Source of the DNA: Robbsia sp. KACC 23696 | GTDB lineage: Bacteria; Pseudomonadota; Gammaproteobacteria; Burkholderiales; Burkholderiaceae | DNA: 64,000 bases | Assembly (NCBI RefSeq): GCF_039852015.1 | Contig: NZ_CP156626.1 | Span: 2,576,249-2,640,248, forward strand | Reading direction: 5' to 3' | Shown here: positions 6,840 through 15,842 of the stretch, in pieces | Layout of the letters: each line of letters opens with the position of its first letter | How positions within the stretch are numbered: the first letter of the stretch is position 1 | Position numbers and translations under genes: made by a program | The notes under the pieces: generated by a model | What the model saw: the letters and a program-made list of their open reading frames with translations, nothing else | What the model was told of the DNA's origin: nothing | Database searches by the model: none

Positions 6840-9293
6840 TTATGCCAGTGCTTCTTCGTTATCGGCAGCGCGCGACATCGGTCTCGCGGCCGGCGCAGAG
6901 GCGATGTTCGAGGCCTCGGCCGCCATTGTCTGAATAGGCAAGGCATCGACGACGAAGCGACGCGGCAGACGGATCACCGTCTCGAATGCGCGAAACGCGG
7001 CGCCGACGTGAGAATCGGTGAAGCGCAACGCGATCGTGCCTTCATGTCGCGCAACGAAGTCGCGCACGGCGTCCATCCCGACACCGCGCCCCGACACCTC
7101 GCTGACCGTCGTCGCCGTCGAAAATCCGGCGCGGAAGATCAGATGCGCGATGTCTTCGTCGTCGATGACGTCGGTAGCGTCGAGCCAGCCCTTTTCCACC
7201 GCTTTCTCGCGAATCCGGCCCAGGGCGAGCCCGCGACCGTCATCGCTCAGCGTCAGTTGCACCGTCTCGCCTTCGGCCGCCACGGCGAGCTCGATCACGC
7301 CGTTGATCGCCTTACCGAGCGCCTGCCGTTCTTCGGCGGTTTCAATACCGTGATCCATGCTGTTACGCAGCAGATGCATGAACACGTTTTTCAAGACGTC
7401 GATGCCCTCGTCGCGCAGACGGTAGGCCTTATCGTCGACCAGCACGGCCGGCGGCGCCTTGCCCAGCTCCCGCGCCAGCGACGGCAAGGAACCAAACACG
7501 CCAGACAGCGCATCGTTGAAGGAACGCGTGGACACCAGGCTCAGACGATGGCGCACGGCATCGCGCATCGCCAGGGCGGCGGCATGATCGCCGACATCGG
7601 TCTGATCGAGCAGGCGCAGGCTCTGCGCAATCCATTCCGCGTCATCGCTGCGCACACCGCTCGCATCGACAACACCGGACTTGCGGCCCAGGCTCGTCGC
7701 GCTGATCGACTCATAGCGTTCCAGCGCTTCGCGTACGCGGCTCAGCTCGAACATCAAGGCGTCCTGATCCCACTGCGAGCGGACTTCCGCCTCCGAGCGA
7801 CGCAGCGCATCGTAGGTTTGCTCGGTCTCGTGTACGACGTTCGTCAGATGCTGAAGATTGTAGGTCCGCGCATTGCCCTTCACCGTGTGCATATTGCGGA
7901 ACAGCTCGGCAATGGCATCGCTGTCGGCATGCGAGGTTTCGCGGATGATGCGTTCGTTCTCGCGCACGAAGGTATTCGCACTGTCGAGGAAGTGATCGAA
8001 TTTTTCCTGGCTGACCGCGAGGATTTCGCCGATGATTTCGAGACGATGTTTCTGCTCGCTCGCTTCGGCGGCGAGTTCGCGCAACTCCGTTACATCGCGA
8101 ATGCAGAGCATCAGCCGCAGGATCACGTCCTCTTCGTTGGTGATCGCGGACCAGCTCAAGTCGAGGATCTTCACCCGCCCGTCCGGCATGCGCTTCTCGA
8201 CTTCTCGCACCAAGAGGTCCTGGTTGAATGCGAAGTTCAGCATATCCTCGCCGAGACAGGCGCCCATCGCGGCGTCCACCTGCGACAGCGTATCGGCACC
8301 CAGAGACGTGTCCGAGAACACCAATTCCATCACGTCGCGACCCGCCACGTGCTGCGTCTCGAAAATCGATTCGAGATGGGCGGAGTACTCCGGATGGACC
8401 ACGGGATGGCCATGGTGGCCATCCGCATCGCCCGCGCGCGGGACCACCGTCAGGATGCCCTGCTGCATGTTCTGCAGCATCGCCTGGATGTCGGCATTTT
8501 TTTGCTTCAACTGCGCCGCGCCTTGCTGGATGCGTTCGATCATGCCATTGAACGCGACCATCGAGTGTCCGACCTCGTCCATGCGTTCGACCGGTAGCCG
8601 ACGCGTGAAGTCCTGACTGCTCGCGATCTCGCTCATCATCTTCTGCATCTTGCCCAGCGGGCCGGCGATCTGGCGATACAGCACGATGCCGATCGTCGTC
8701 AACAGCAGCACCGCGAACAAGGTCACCGCCGAGATCGCCGTAACAGTCGTCGCCAGGCTGCCGTTCAAGGTGTCGATCGCCTGATCCTTGTCCCGGTTCT
8801 TCTCGATACGCAAGGTATTGACGATGCCTTCGAGCTCGGTTTGATATTCAGCGACATTGGCAAACAGATAGGCTTGCGCGAGCGCATCCTTACCTGCCGC
8901 CTTCATCTTCACGGTGTCGTTGATGGCGGCGTAGTAATTCGCCACGCTCTCATTGGCTTGCGTGACCAACCCCTTTTGCGCCTGCGTATGGGCGCCGCGC
9001 TGTTGCAGCGCCAGTTGCGTCTGCACGGCAGCCTGGGCCGTCTTCAGTTGCGCCTCCGCCTGCTTGATCAACTCGGGATCGGTGGCGTAAACCAAAGTCA
9101 TCGTCGCCAGTTGCACGTCTTTCAACTGCGCGACGAGATCGGACGAGGCCAAGGCGCTGGGCACCACACCCTGCGTCACCTCGCGCACGGCAGCAGCGCT
9201 GTGCTGCGAACGAAAGGCCGCATAGCCTCCGATGGCCGATAGCGCGACGAACATCAAAATGCCCAGTAGCGTGATACGGTGTCGAATCGTCAT
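6840..9293 (-). CDS. Membrane-anchored Hpt/CheA-like sensor kinase (HAMP-PAS-Hpt-HATPase)
   Basis: Domains in the 817 residues, in order: TM1 (about 8-27); a helical periplasmic region like 4HB_MCP (28-180); TM2 (about 183-206); HAMP (207-260); a PAS-like region containing VVHPEYSAHLESIF (about 280-405); an Hpt domain with phosphoacceptor H469 in RNMHTVKGNARTYN; a linker; and a CheA-type HATPase with N box HLLRNSMDHGIE (640-651), G1 DDGRGL (684) and G2 GRGVGMD (735-741). It ends soon after the ATPase; I see no CheW-like regulatory domain. It therefore merges receptor and CheA functions in one membrane protein. It is the first gene of an operon with a mini-MCP, a CheX-like phosphatase and a CheY-like receiver. 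The stimulus is unknown. Confidence 0.85.
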   Translation of the reverse strand: MTIRHRITLLGILMFVALSAIGGYAAFRSQHSAAAVREVTQGVVPSALASSDLVAQLKDVQLATMTLVYATDPELIKQAEAQLKTAQAAVQTQLALQQRGAHTQAQKGLVTQANESVANYYAAINDTVKMKAAGKDALAQAYLFANVAEYQTELEGIVNTLRIEKNRDKDQAIDTLNGSLATTVTAISAVTLFAVLLLTTIGIVLYRQIAGPLGKMQKMMSEIASSQDFTRRLPVERMDEVGHSMVAFNGMIERIQQGAAQLKQKNADIQAMLQNMQQGILTVVPRAGDADGHHGHPVVHPEYSAHLESIFETQHVAGRDVMELVFSDTSLGADTLSQVDAAMGACLGEDMLNFAFNQDLLVREVEKRMPDGRVKILDLSWSAITNEEDVILRLMLCIRDVTELRELAAEASEQKHRLEIIGEILAVSQEKFDHFLDSANTFVRENERIIRETSHADSDAIAELFRNMHTVKGNARTYNLQHLTNVVHETEQTYDALRRSEAEVRSQWDQDALMFELSRVREALERYESISATSLGRKSGVVDASGVRSDDAEWIAQSLRLLDQTDVGDHAAALAMRDAVRHRLSLVSTRSFNDALSGVFGSLPSLARELGKAPPAVLVDDKAYRLRDEGIDVLKNVFMHLLRNSMDHGIETAEERQALGKAINGVIELAVAAEGETVQLTLSDDGRGLALGRIREKAVEKGWLDATDVIDDEDIAHLIFRAGFSTATTVSEVSGRGVGMDAVRDFVARHEGTIALRFTDSHVGAAFRAFETVIRLPRRFVVDALPIQTMAAEASNIASAPAARPMSRAADNEEALA

Positions 9294-9560
9294 GGCAGGA
9301 TTGCATCCCTTATTATGTCGTCGGTGTGGACGGACCGATTATCGAGACGCAATATGTCCGGTACGTGACATGTCATGGACGGTAAGGGCGACTTGCCGCC
9401 TTAACAACAACCGACAGCGATCGCCGATTTCGGTCCGCGCGCCGACGGTGCTTTACAATCCGCCCTCACGCTCCATGCACACGCATTGCGCGTCGCATGC
9501 GGCGACTGGCGAGGCCGGTGCATGCTCGCCGGCAATTCGAGAACTCTTGGGAAGATAGAA

Positions 9561-9920
9561 ATGAGCGAAATCGTTCGCATTGAAACCGCGCAGCGCAGCA
9601 GCCGCGTGGTCAAGGCCGCAGGCCTGGTATTCGTCGGCGGTCAGACAGCCAACGACCGTTCGCAGGACGTGAAAGGCCAGACCGCCCAAGTCCTGGCGAA
9701 GATCGACGGTTTCCTGGCACAAGCCGGCATCGACAAGACCCGCCTGCTTAGCTCGCAGATCTGGCTTCGTGATATCGACCGTGACTTTGCCGCGATGAAT
9801 GAAGTGTGGGACGCCTGGGTTGCGCCCGGTTGCGGTCCGACCCGCGCCTGCGTCGAGTCGAAGCTGGCGCTCCCGGATATCCTGGTCGAAATCACCGTCA
9901 CGGGATTGGCGGCCGACTAA
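9561..9920 (+). CDS. RidA family (YjgF/YER057c/UK114) protein
   Basis: A 119-residue single-domain protein of the Rid superfamily. Family members with the conserved Arg deaminate reactive enamine/imine intermediates made by PLP enzymes. Features visible include the GGQTA turn, QTAQVLAKIDGFLAQAG and the C-terminal ACVESKLALPDILVEI. The Arg at RACVESKL matches the substrate-binding arginine position of active RidA proteins. I start at ATG 9561, after GGGAAGATAG. It is divergent from the membrane kinase gene. A second Rid paralogue lies at 31971-32324. Subfamily (Rid1-7) and substrate are not determined. Confidence 0.85.
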   Translation: MSEIVRIETAQRSSRVVKAAGLVFVGGQTANDRSQDVKGQTAQVLAKIDGFLAQAGIDKTRLLSSQIWLRDIDRDFAAMNEVWDAWVAPGCGPTRACVESKLALPDILVEITVTGLAAD

Positions 9921-10008
9921 ACCGGCCCCGGATTCGCGACCGCGTGTGCGAGCGAGTCGTCGGCACCGGTCGCGATACGGCGGGACCTTGCATCCCGCCG
10001 TCGCTGCC

Positions 10009-10635
10009 TCAGTCCAGTGGCGTCTGCACGAAACTGGCACGTTGCTCGACGATGCGCGAATAGGCGCCGAGCGTCGGATAGTCTTCCAGGCGGAAGCCCG
10101 GCACGGTATCGCCAAGCATATGCTGCGTGAAACGGAACACCACCGCAGCGGTGATGCCGTCCTGCGTGAGCGTGTCGCCGCTATCGAGGGCCTGCGCGCT
10201 GACGGCCGTCTCCAGGGTCCGGTAAGCGGCCTGTAACTGCTCGGTCACGCGTGCGACCCACGGCGCATGCTGTTTTTCTTCCGGACGCAGATGCCTTTCG
10301 TAGACGATCTGCATCGTCTTCTCGCTGGCGGCAAGGCTCAACCCGATCACGCGAAGCGCCTGAATACGCGCCGCCGGACCGCGCGGCATCAGACTGCGCA
10401 AACCACGCGCCGCGGCCAGGTCTTCCAGATACGCGATGATCAACGTGGAATCGATCAGCCATTGTCCGTCGTCGAGCACCAGCGTTGGTGCCTTGACGAT
10501 TGGATTAACGCGCTTGAAATCGTCGTAATGGCGGAACACCGACAACGCGTCGTGTTCGAAGGCCATTCCCCATTCGTGCAGCGATATCGCCACGCGGCGT
10601 ACGTACGGCGAATCCAACATGCCAATCAGCTTCAT
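10009..10635 (-). CDS. Glutathione S-transferase family protein
   Basis: The 208 residues show the soluble GST layout. An N-terminal thioredoxin-like domain begins MKLIGMLDSPYVRRVAISLH, with the Ser/Tyr region near 9-11, the cis-Pro in VKAPTLVLDDG and the glutathione gamma-Glu site LIDSTLIIAYLE (about 60-71). An all-helical C-terminal domain follows. GGAGCGAG precedes the ATG at 10635. It probably conjugates or isomerises small electrophiles in the cytoplasm; the substrate is unknown. It sits alone, upstream of the alkylation-repair pair on the same strand but about 160 bases away. The close N-terminal resemblance is to the YibF/stringent-starvation-like GST groups common in Burkholderiaceae. 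Confidence 0.88.
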   Translation of the reverse strand: MKLIGMLDSPYVRRVAISLHEWGMAFEHDALSVFRHYDDFKRVNPIVKAPTLVLDDGQWLIDSTLIIAYLEDLAAARGLRSLMPRGPAARIQALRVIGLSLAASEKTMQIVYERHLRPEEKQHAPWVARVTEQLQAAYRTLETAVSAQALDSGDTLTQDGITAAVVFRFTQHMLGDTVPGFRLEDYPTLGAYSRIVEQRASFVQTPLD

Positions 10636-10798
10636 CTCGCTCCTTCGCTCTCGGTGACCATGCGCGCGCGAAACGCTCGACGGTGTGACGGCATCTCACC
10701 TGGTTCCGACCACGTCCGGCGCACGGGACTGCCAGCGTAACGCAGCGGATGACGCTTGCCTATTGAGATAAATTCACGGGCATGTGAGCGCCGGCCGC

Positions 10799-11554
10799 TT
10801 AATAGAACAAACCGCGATGGCCTGCAACGCCGCCCTCCAGCGTCAGCAGATGCTGCTTGCGCTCCAGACCGCCGGCATAACCGGTCAAGGTGCCGCTGGC
10901 GCCGATGACGCGATGGCATGGCACGATGACCGATATCGGATTGCGCCCCACGGCGTTGCCGATGGCCCGCGAGCCGCCAGGCGGCAGACCCGCCGCATTC
11001 GCCAGACTGCCATAGCTGACTTGCTTGCCGAACGGGATATCCAGCAACATCGCCCACACTTGCTGTTGAAACGGCGTTCCGGACAAGGTCAGCGGCACGC
11101 GGAACGCCTTCAGTTTCCCGGAAAAGTAGGCAACGATTTCGTCGTGCCCCTGCCGTACCGCCTCCGGAAGTTGCGTCCCGTCCTGCTCGGGCGACAGCAC
11201 CGCGAGCTGGGTCGGGAAATGCTTCTGTCCGGCGAACCAGAGCCCGCTCAGATGGCGATCGTCGCCCCGCAGCACGATATCGCCCAGAGGACTGGGGAGC
11301 AGAAAACCCGGGCGGCTATCCGGGGCATGCGCCGAGCGGCGTTTCACTTCCGGTTGGGCCGCGCGGAGCGGTGACGCATCCGCCTGCACCGTCATTTTTT
11401 GACCGGCGACGGTATGGCCGGCATGATCGATGTGGTCCATTTGTCCCGCCGGTCCCGCGAGCGCCGCGTGACCGCTCTGCGTGCGTCGGGAAGGCGCCGC
11501 AGAACGCTTCGTCGGGGTCGTCGCGGGGGCGTCCTGTGCGTCGTATCGTTTCAT
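10799..11554 (-). CDS. ogt: Methylated-DNA--[protein]-cysteine S-methyltransferase (Ogt type)
   Basis: This suicide DNA-repair protein transfers the methyl group from O6-methylguanine or O4-methylthymine to its own cysteine. The acceptor C213 lies in the PCHRVIG motif, preceded by the Arg-finger/HTH region YGSLANAAGLPPGGSRAIGNAVGRNP. The family core covers about residues 80-245. Residues 1-78 are a polar, His/Ala/Lys-rich extension not typical of the family (usual length about 160-180), and probably disordered. GGAGAAGAC precedes ATG 11554. It is 86 bases downstream of, and likely cotranscribed with, the Ada-AlkA fusion, making an alkylation-repair operon. Confidence 0.9.
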   Translation of the reverse strand: MKRYDAQDAPATTPTKRSAAPSRRTQSGHAALAGPAGQMDHIDHAGHTVAGQKMTVQADASPLRAAQPEVKRRSAHAPDSRPGFLLPSPLGDIVLRGDDRHLSGLWFAGQKHFPTQLAVLSPEQDGTQLPEAVRQGHDEIVAYFSGKLKAFRVPLTLSGTPFQQQVWAMLLDIPFGKQVSYGSLANAAGLPPGGSRAIGNAVGRNPISVIVPCHRVIGASGTLTGYAGGLERKQHLLTLEGGVAGHRGLFY

Positions 11555-11626
11555 TGTCTTCTCCAGCGATTCATCGGGCTTGCTGCTTGGATGCCGCTTG
11601 CCCGCATCGTTCGCGTTGTCGGCATC

Positions 11627-11656
11627 GTCTACGTCTACGTCTATGTCTGCGTCTGC
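11627..11656. repeat. Hexamer repeat (GTCTRY, five units) across a stop codon
   Basis: Five consecutive six-base units (GTCTAC, GTCTAC, GTCTAT, GTCTGC, GTCTGC) span the stop codon of the Ada-AlkA gene. On the coding strand they give the terminal QTQT and the untranslated continuation. Slippage would alter only the last residues. Confidence 0.75.
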
Positions 11657-13287
11657 CGAACGGCGCCCTTATCGGCGACGCCATCACCCGCCAGACGCCA
11701 CAGGTGCATCACCGCGTAGGCACGCCACGGCTCCCATCGCGCCGCGTGCGCACGCAGCGCCGTCGCCGACGTGCAGCCGGTCTGTTTCAGCAGGACGCCG
11801 TCCGCTTCCGGCCAAGCATTGGGCCAGCCCAACACCCGCATGGCCAGATACTGCGCCGTCCACGCCCCGATGCCCGGCAAGGCCTGCAACGCGGCCAGCG
11901 TATCGTCCAAGGTCGCGCCACTCACGGCCAGCGGGCGCAGCGTCACCCGACCCTCGCTCAGCGCCTGCGCCAGACCGACGATCGCCCGCGCCCGCATCCG
12001 CGTCATGCCGATGGGACAGAGCCGGTCCGCTATCGCATCGAGCGACAGGTTTCGCAGTGCGTCGTCGAATGCCGCCGCATCGGGAAAGGTTCGGGTCAAT
12101 GCGGTCGGCCGATAGGGATCGTCGGCAAGGGGGCGCCCGAACGTCGCGGCAAAGCGGCCCAACTTGGCCACGCATTGCGTTACGCTGACCTGCTGCCCCA
12201 GCACCGCCCGCACGCCCATCTCGAAACCATCGACCGCGCCGGGTACGCGGATGCCACGCAATCCGTCCGCCAGACTACCTAGATGGGCATCGATCCGATC
12301 CGGCTGCGCATCGAGATCGAACAGGCGTCGAATACAGGGCAACACCTGCGCCAATACCGGCGTCAACGAAGCCGATATCTGCACGACGATCGCATTGTTG
12401 CGCGGCGCATGCGTTACCCGGAACCAACCGTCGCGCATCGCGACGCGTCCCGGGGGCGTCTCCGCCTCCGCCACGCCTTGTTGCGCCGCCATCGCGGTCC
12501 CTGTCGGAACCGGCCAGGACAACACGCGTGCGTAACTGTCGTCATCGGCGAACTCGACCCCGGCAATCACGCGGCGCCGCAGAAAAGCCAGCACATGGTC
12601 CCATGCGTAGGGCGGCCGATAGACCAACGGCAGCACGAGCGGCGGTGCCGCCTCGGCCCTTGCCGCACGCCCGCCCGCCGAGGGAGCCCCGTTCGCGTCG
12701 TCCGGCGCATGCTTGCGCAAGCGCCCCGGGCTGAGTCCGTAGCGCTGCTGAAACAGATCGTTGAACCGACGCACGCTGCCAAAACCGGCGGCATGGGCGA
12801 TCGCCGTCACCGGCAAGGCCGTATCGGTCAGCAGCCGTTTGGCCAGCAACAGACGCTGCGTCTGCGCGAACGCGACGATCGATACGCCGTAGCTGGCCTG
12901 AAACAGGCGCAGCAGATGCCGTGGCGTCACCCCCATCCGGCCCGCCAGCGCATCCACGTCGTGCTGATTCAGAAACCCTTCGGCGATCAGCGCCGCGGCC
13001 GCATCCGGGATATGCGAGGTCAGAAAAGCGTCGGTCCCCGATGACTCGGACAACGCACGACGTGCCGGCGCCAGCTCCGGACGGCATCGCAGGCAGGGCC
13101 GAAAGCCGGCATGTTCGGCCGCCGCCGCGGTGTTGAAAAAATGGCAATTGCGCTGTTGCGGCGCCCGCACCGCGCAGACCGGGCGGCAATAGATTCCCGT
13201 GGACGACACGCCGACGTAGAACCAGCCGTCGAAGCGGCGGTCCTTGGCGAGCAAACTGGCATAGCAGGTGGCGGGGTCGAGTTCCAT
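11641..13287 (-). CDS. Ada-AlkA fusion: methyl-phosphotriester sensor, AraC regulator and 3-methyladenine glycosylase
   Basis: The 548 residues combine three modules. Residues 1-75 are the Ada N-terminal domain with C34 and C38 (GIYCRPVC) and C65 and C68 (CLRC), the zinc/acceptor cysteine set. Residues 85-190 form an AraC helix-turn-helix (LAGRMGVTPRHLLRLFQASYG). Residues from about 215 are an AlkA N domain followed by an HhH-GPD glycosylase fold with PGIGAWTAQYLAMRVLG, whose following Asp (ADGVL) is the expected catalytic acid. Known fusions of this type sense methylphosphotriesters, activate the adaptive response and excise alkylated bases. Here it precedes ogt, so it probably autoregulates this operon. 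No Ada C-terminal methyltransferase is fused; the separate ogt supplies it. Confidence 0.92.
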   Translation of the reverse strand: MELDPATCYASLLAKDRRFDGWFYVGVSSTGIYCRPVCAVRAPQQRNCHFFNTAAAAEHAGFRPCLRCRPELAPARRALSESSGTDAFLTSHIPDAAAALIAEGFLNQHDVDALAGRMGVTPRHLLRLFQASYGVSIVAFAQTQRLLLAKRLLTDTALPVTAIAHAAGFGSVRRFNDLFQQRYGLSPGRLRKHAPDDANGAPSAGGRAARAEAAPPLVLPLVYRPPYAWDHVLAFLRRRVIAGVEFADDDSYARVLSWPVPTGTAMAAQQGVAEAETPPGRVAMRDGWFRVTHAPRNNAIVVQISASLTPVLAQVLPCIRRLFDLDAQPDRIDAHLGSLADGLRGIRVPGAVDGFEMGVRAVLGQQVSVTQCVAKLGRFAATFGRPLADDPYRPTALTRTFPDAAAFDDALRNLSLDAIADRLCPIGMTRMRARAIVGLAQALSEGRVTLRPLAVSGATLDDTLAALQALPGIGAWTAQYLAMRVLGWPNAWPEADGVLLKQTGCTSATALRAHAARWEPWRAYAVMHLWRLAGDGVADKGAVRQTQT

Positions 13288-13361
13288 CCCGACACTCTAG
13301 CGCATCGGCAGAGCGTAAACTCGCCGTTTTCAGACATCAGGACATCGGGCCATGGCGGCGC

Positions 13362-14279
13362 TCACGCCGACTCGCCCGCTTGCTCGAAGCCCTGCCCCTC
13401 CAGCACCTCGGTGACGCGGTCGGCAAAAGCGCGCGCCAGCAAGGACAAGGGCTCGAAACTGGAATGAACGAGGCTGACCGTCAGCTCCGCACCCTCGTCG
13501 ATGGGACGCACGACGAACTCGCCGGCGGTGCGGCTTTTCACGGAAAACTCGTCGACTAGCGCGACGCCGGCACCGGCGGCGACAATCGAACAGGCGTTTT
13601 GCGGCGACGGCACTTCCACAGCCACGCGCAACGGCTCGTCGGCCTGCTCGTACATGGTCTCGACAAGCCGCCCGAATGGTGTCCCGGGCGCATAACCGAT
13701 CAACGGATACTGTCGCAGGTCCGCGATCTGCAGACGCGCCCGATGGCCCAAGGGATGTCCATACGGCACGATGCAGACGATGCGCCCCTGCCGCAGCGGC
13801 GTCACGGTCAAATTGGGATGCGCGACGGGCATGATCGTAATGCCCAGTTCCGCTTCATGCGAGACCAGGCTATCGACGAGGGCGCCGTAATTCTGCCCGC
13901 GCAGCGTCACCTTCACGTCGGGGTGCTGCTCGCGGAAACGGGTAATGGCATGCGGCACGATCTGGTGACTGATGCTGGGGCTCGCCACCACGTGCACGAT
14001 GCCGTGCCGCAACTCGGCCAGTTCCTGCGCACATTCGTTGACGCGTTGAACGCCCTGATACACGTCGTCCACCCGACGAAACAGCTCACGCGCCTCGGGA
14101 GTGGGATACAGACGTCCCTTGATCCGCTGGAAGAGCGGGAAGCCCAACCGCGACTCGGTATAGGACAGCAAGCGGCTCACAGCCGGTTGCGAGACGCATA
14201 ACACCCGTGCCGCGGCACTGATCGAACCGGTCGTCATTACCGCCCGGAACACTTCGATTTGTCTTAAATTCAATGCCAT
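13362..14279 (-). CDS. LysR family transcriptional regulator
   Basis: The 305 residues begin MALNLRQIEVFRAVMTTGSIS, the classical LysR winged-HTH start, with QPAVSRLLSYTESRLGFPLF as recognition region. A long in-frame extension upstream is rejected for lack of family similarity. Residues 90-295 are the periplasmic-binding-like effector domain. It is divergent from an FAD-linked 2-hydroxyacid dehydrogenase 160 bases away, which it most likely controls; this is inference from the usual LysR layout. The effector is unknown. HTH features place it near the regulators of amino-acid and aromatic catabolism (NocR/OccR-like). Confidence 0.9.
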   Translation of the reverse strand: MALNLRQIEVFRAVMTTGSISAAARVLCVSQPAVSRLLSYTESRLGFPLFQRIKGRLYPTPEARELFRRVDDVYQGVQRVNECAQELAELRHGIVHVVASPSISHQIVPHAITRFREQHPDVKVTLRGQNYGALVDSLVSHEAELGITIMPVAHPNLTVTPLRQGRIVCIVPYGHPLGHRARLQIADLRQYPLIGYAPGTPFGRLVETMYEQADEPLRVAVEVPSPQNACSIVAAGAGVALVDEFSVKSRTAGEFVVRPIDEGAELTVSLVHSSFEPLSLLARAFADRVTEVLEGQGFEQAGESA

Positions 14280-14438
14280 CGCGCATATCGTTCGCATGAG
14301 TGGGTGCCCGACGATAGCAGAAAACCGCGCATAACCGGATGTTAAGTCAGTCGCACGAACAAGCATGAGGGGGTCGGAAAATCGTGCCCTTATACTCGGT
14401 CGCACTGGCGCTGCCCCGGCGCCACGCACTATTTCAAG

Positions 14439-15842
14439 ATGAATCGACGACTTATCGAGCGTCTGCATGCGATCGTCGGCGATGCCGGCCTCGTCACAGA
14501 CGCCGCCCAGCGCGAAGGCTATTTGACGGACTGGCTCGGCAAATGGCACGGTGCCGCCGCGGTGATCGTGCAGCCCGCTACCCCCGCCGAAGTCGCTGAC
14601 ATCGTTCGTATCTGCCACGCGACGCGGACGCCCATCGTGCCGCAGGGCGGCAATACCGGCATGAGCGGTGGCGCCACGCCGGACGCCAGTGGCGAGCAGG
14701 TGTTGCTGAGCCTGTCGCGGATGAATCGGATCCGGCATATCGACCCGATCAACAACACGCTGACGGCCGATGCCGGCGTGATTCTGACGGCCATTCAAAC
14801 TGCGGCACAGGAAGCGGATCGCTTATTCCCGTTGAGCTTGGGTGCCGAGGATCGATGCACGATCGGCGGCAATCTGGCGACCAATGCCGGCGGCACCGCC
14901 GTACTACGCTACGGCAATACACGCGATCTGGTGCTCGGCATCGAAGTGGTTCTGCCCGACGGCCGACTATGGGACGGCCTGCGCGGGCTGCGCAAGGACA
15001 ACACCGGCTACGGTCTGCGCGAGCTGTTTATCGGCTCCGAAGGCACGCTCGGCATCATCACCGGCGTTGTCCTGAAATTATTCCCGGCGCAGCGTGGACG
15101 CACCACCGCATGGCTCGGCGTGCAATCGCCGCAGAACGCGGTGACGCTGCTCACCGCATTGCGCGCGCGCTGCGGTGAGCGGCTGAATGCCTTCGAGATG
15201 ATGTCCCACGCCTGCATCGATCTGGTCGTCGAACATCACGGCGACACCGTGCTGCCGATCGGCCCGCACCCCTACCATCTGCTGATCGAACTGTCGGATA
15301 CCGATTCGGATGCCATGGGCACTGTCCTCGAGAGCGCGGTCGATGACGCGTTGGAGAGCGGCCTCGCCAGCGATGCGGTGATGGCGCGCAATGAGGCGCA
15401 ACGCGCGGCATTCTGGCAAATCCGCGAGCGCATCTCGGACGCGCAGGTGCATGCGGGCAAGGCGATCAAGCACGACGTCGCCTTGCCGGTGTCACGGCTC
15501 GCCGCTTTCATCGAGACCGCGGACGCCGCCATTGCACGCCAGTTCCCGCATGGGCGCTTGGCCAATTTCGGCCACATCGGCGACGGCAATCTGCATTACA
15601 ACGTCCTGGTGGACAAAGCGATCGACGACGACAGCTATGACCGCAATGTGGTCGCCATGAATCGCATCGTGCACGACCTGGTGGCCGAGCATGGCGGCAG
15701 CATCAGCGCCGAACACGGCGTGGGGCAGCTCCGTCGCGAGGCGCTTAAATCGTACAAATCGCCGATCGAGATGGAATTGATGCTGCGCATCAAGCAGGCT
15801 TTCGATCCGAACCACCTGCTCAATCCGGGCAAGATGCTGTAG
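14439..15842 (+). CDS. FAD-binding 2-hydroxyacid dehydrogenase (GlcD/D2HGDH-like)
   Basis: The 467 residues have the VAO/PCMH fold. The FAD-binding N-terminus contains PQGGNTGMSGGATP and the IGGNLATNAGGTAVLRYGNT pyrophosphate loop. The C-terminal FAD-oxidase_C domain has HIGDGNLHYNV, and the SAEHGVGQLRR motif with its metal/substrate histidines precedes the C-terminal PNHLLNPGKML. The family oxidises D-2-hydroxyglutarate, D-lactate or glycolate, passing electrons to ETF or quinone. The sequence alone does not choose among these, although the single subunit without GlcE/GlcF neighbours favours a D-2-hydroxyglutarate/D-lactate type. The divergent LysR gene is the probable regulator. Confidence 0.9.
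   Translation: MNRRLIERLHAIVGDAGLVTDAAQREGYLTDWLGKWHGAAAVIVQPATPAEVADIVRICHATRTPIVPQGGNTGMSGGATPDASGEQVLLSLSRMNRIRHIDPINNTLTADAGVILTAIQTAAQEADRLFPLSLGAEDRCTIGGNLATNAGGTAVLRYGNTRDLVLGIEVVLPDGRLWDGLRGLRKDNTGYGLRELFIGSEGTLGIITGVVLKLFPAQRGRTTAWLGVQSPQNAVTLLTALRARCGERLNAFEMMSHACIDLVVEHHGDTVLPIGPHPYHLLIELSDTDSDAMGTVLESAVDDALESGLASDAVMARNEAQRAAFWQIRERISDAQVHAGKAIKHDVALPVSRLAAFIETADAAIARQFPHGRLANFGHIGDGNLHYNVLVDKAIDDDSYDRNVVAMNRIVHDLVAEHGGSISAEHGVGQLRREALKSYKSPIEMELMLRIKQAFDPNHLLNPGKML

Noticed and set aside
11371..13044. Plus-strand frames across the ogt and Ada-AlkA genes (up to 303 residues)
   Set aside because: Antisense shadows of the repair genes: no signal, no SD, and residue composition dominated by Arg/His/Gln.
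13362..14798. 478-residue version of the LysR gene
   Set aside because: The N-terminal 173 residues lack any LysR similarity and cover the divergent promoter; the HTH start at 14279 fits the family.
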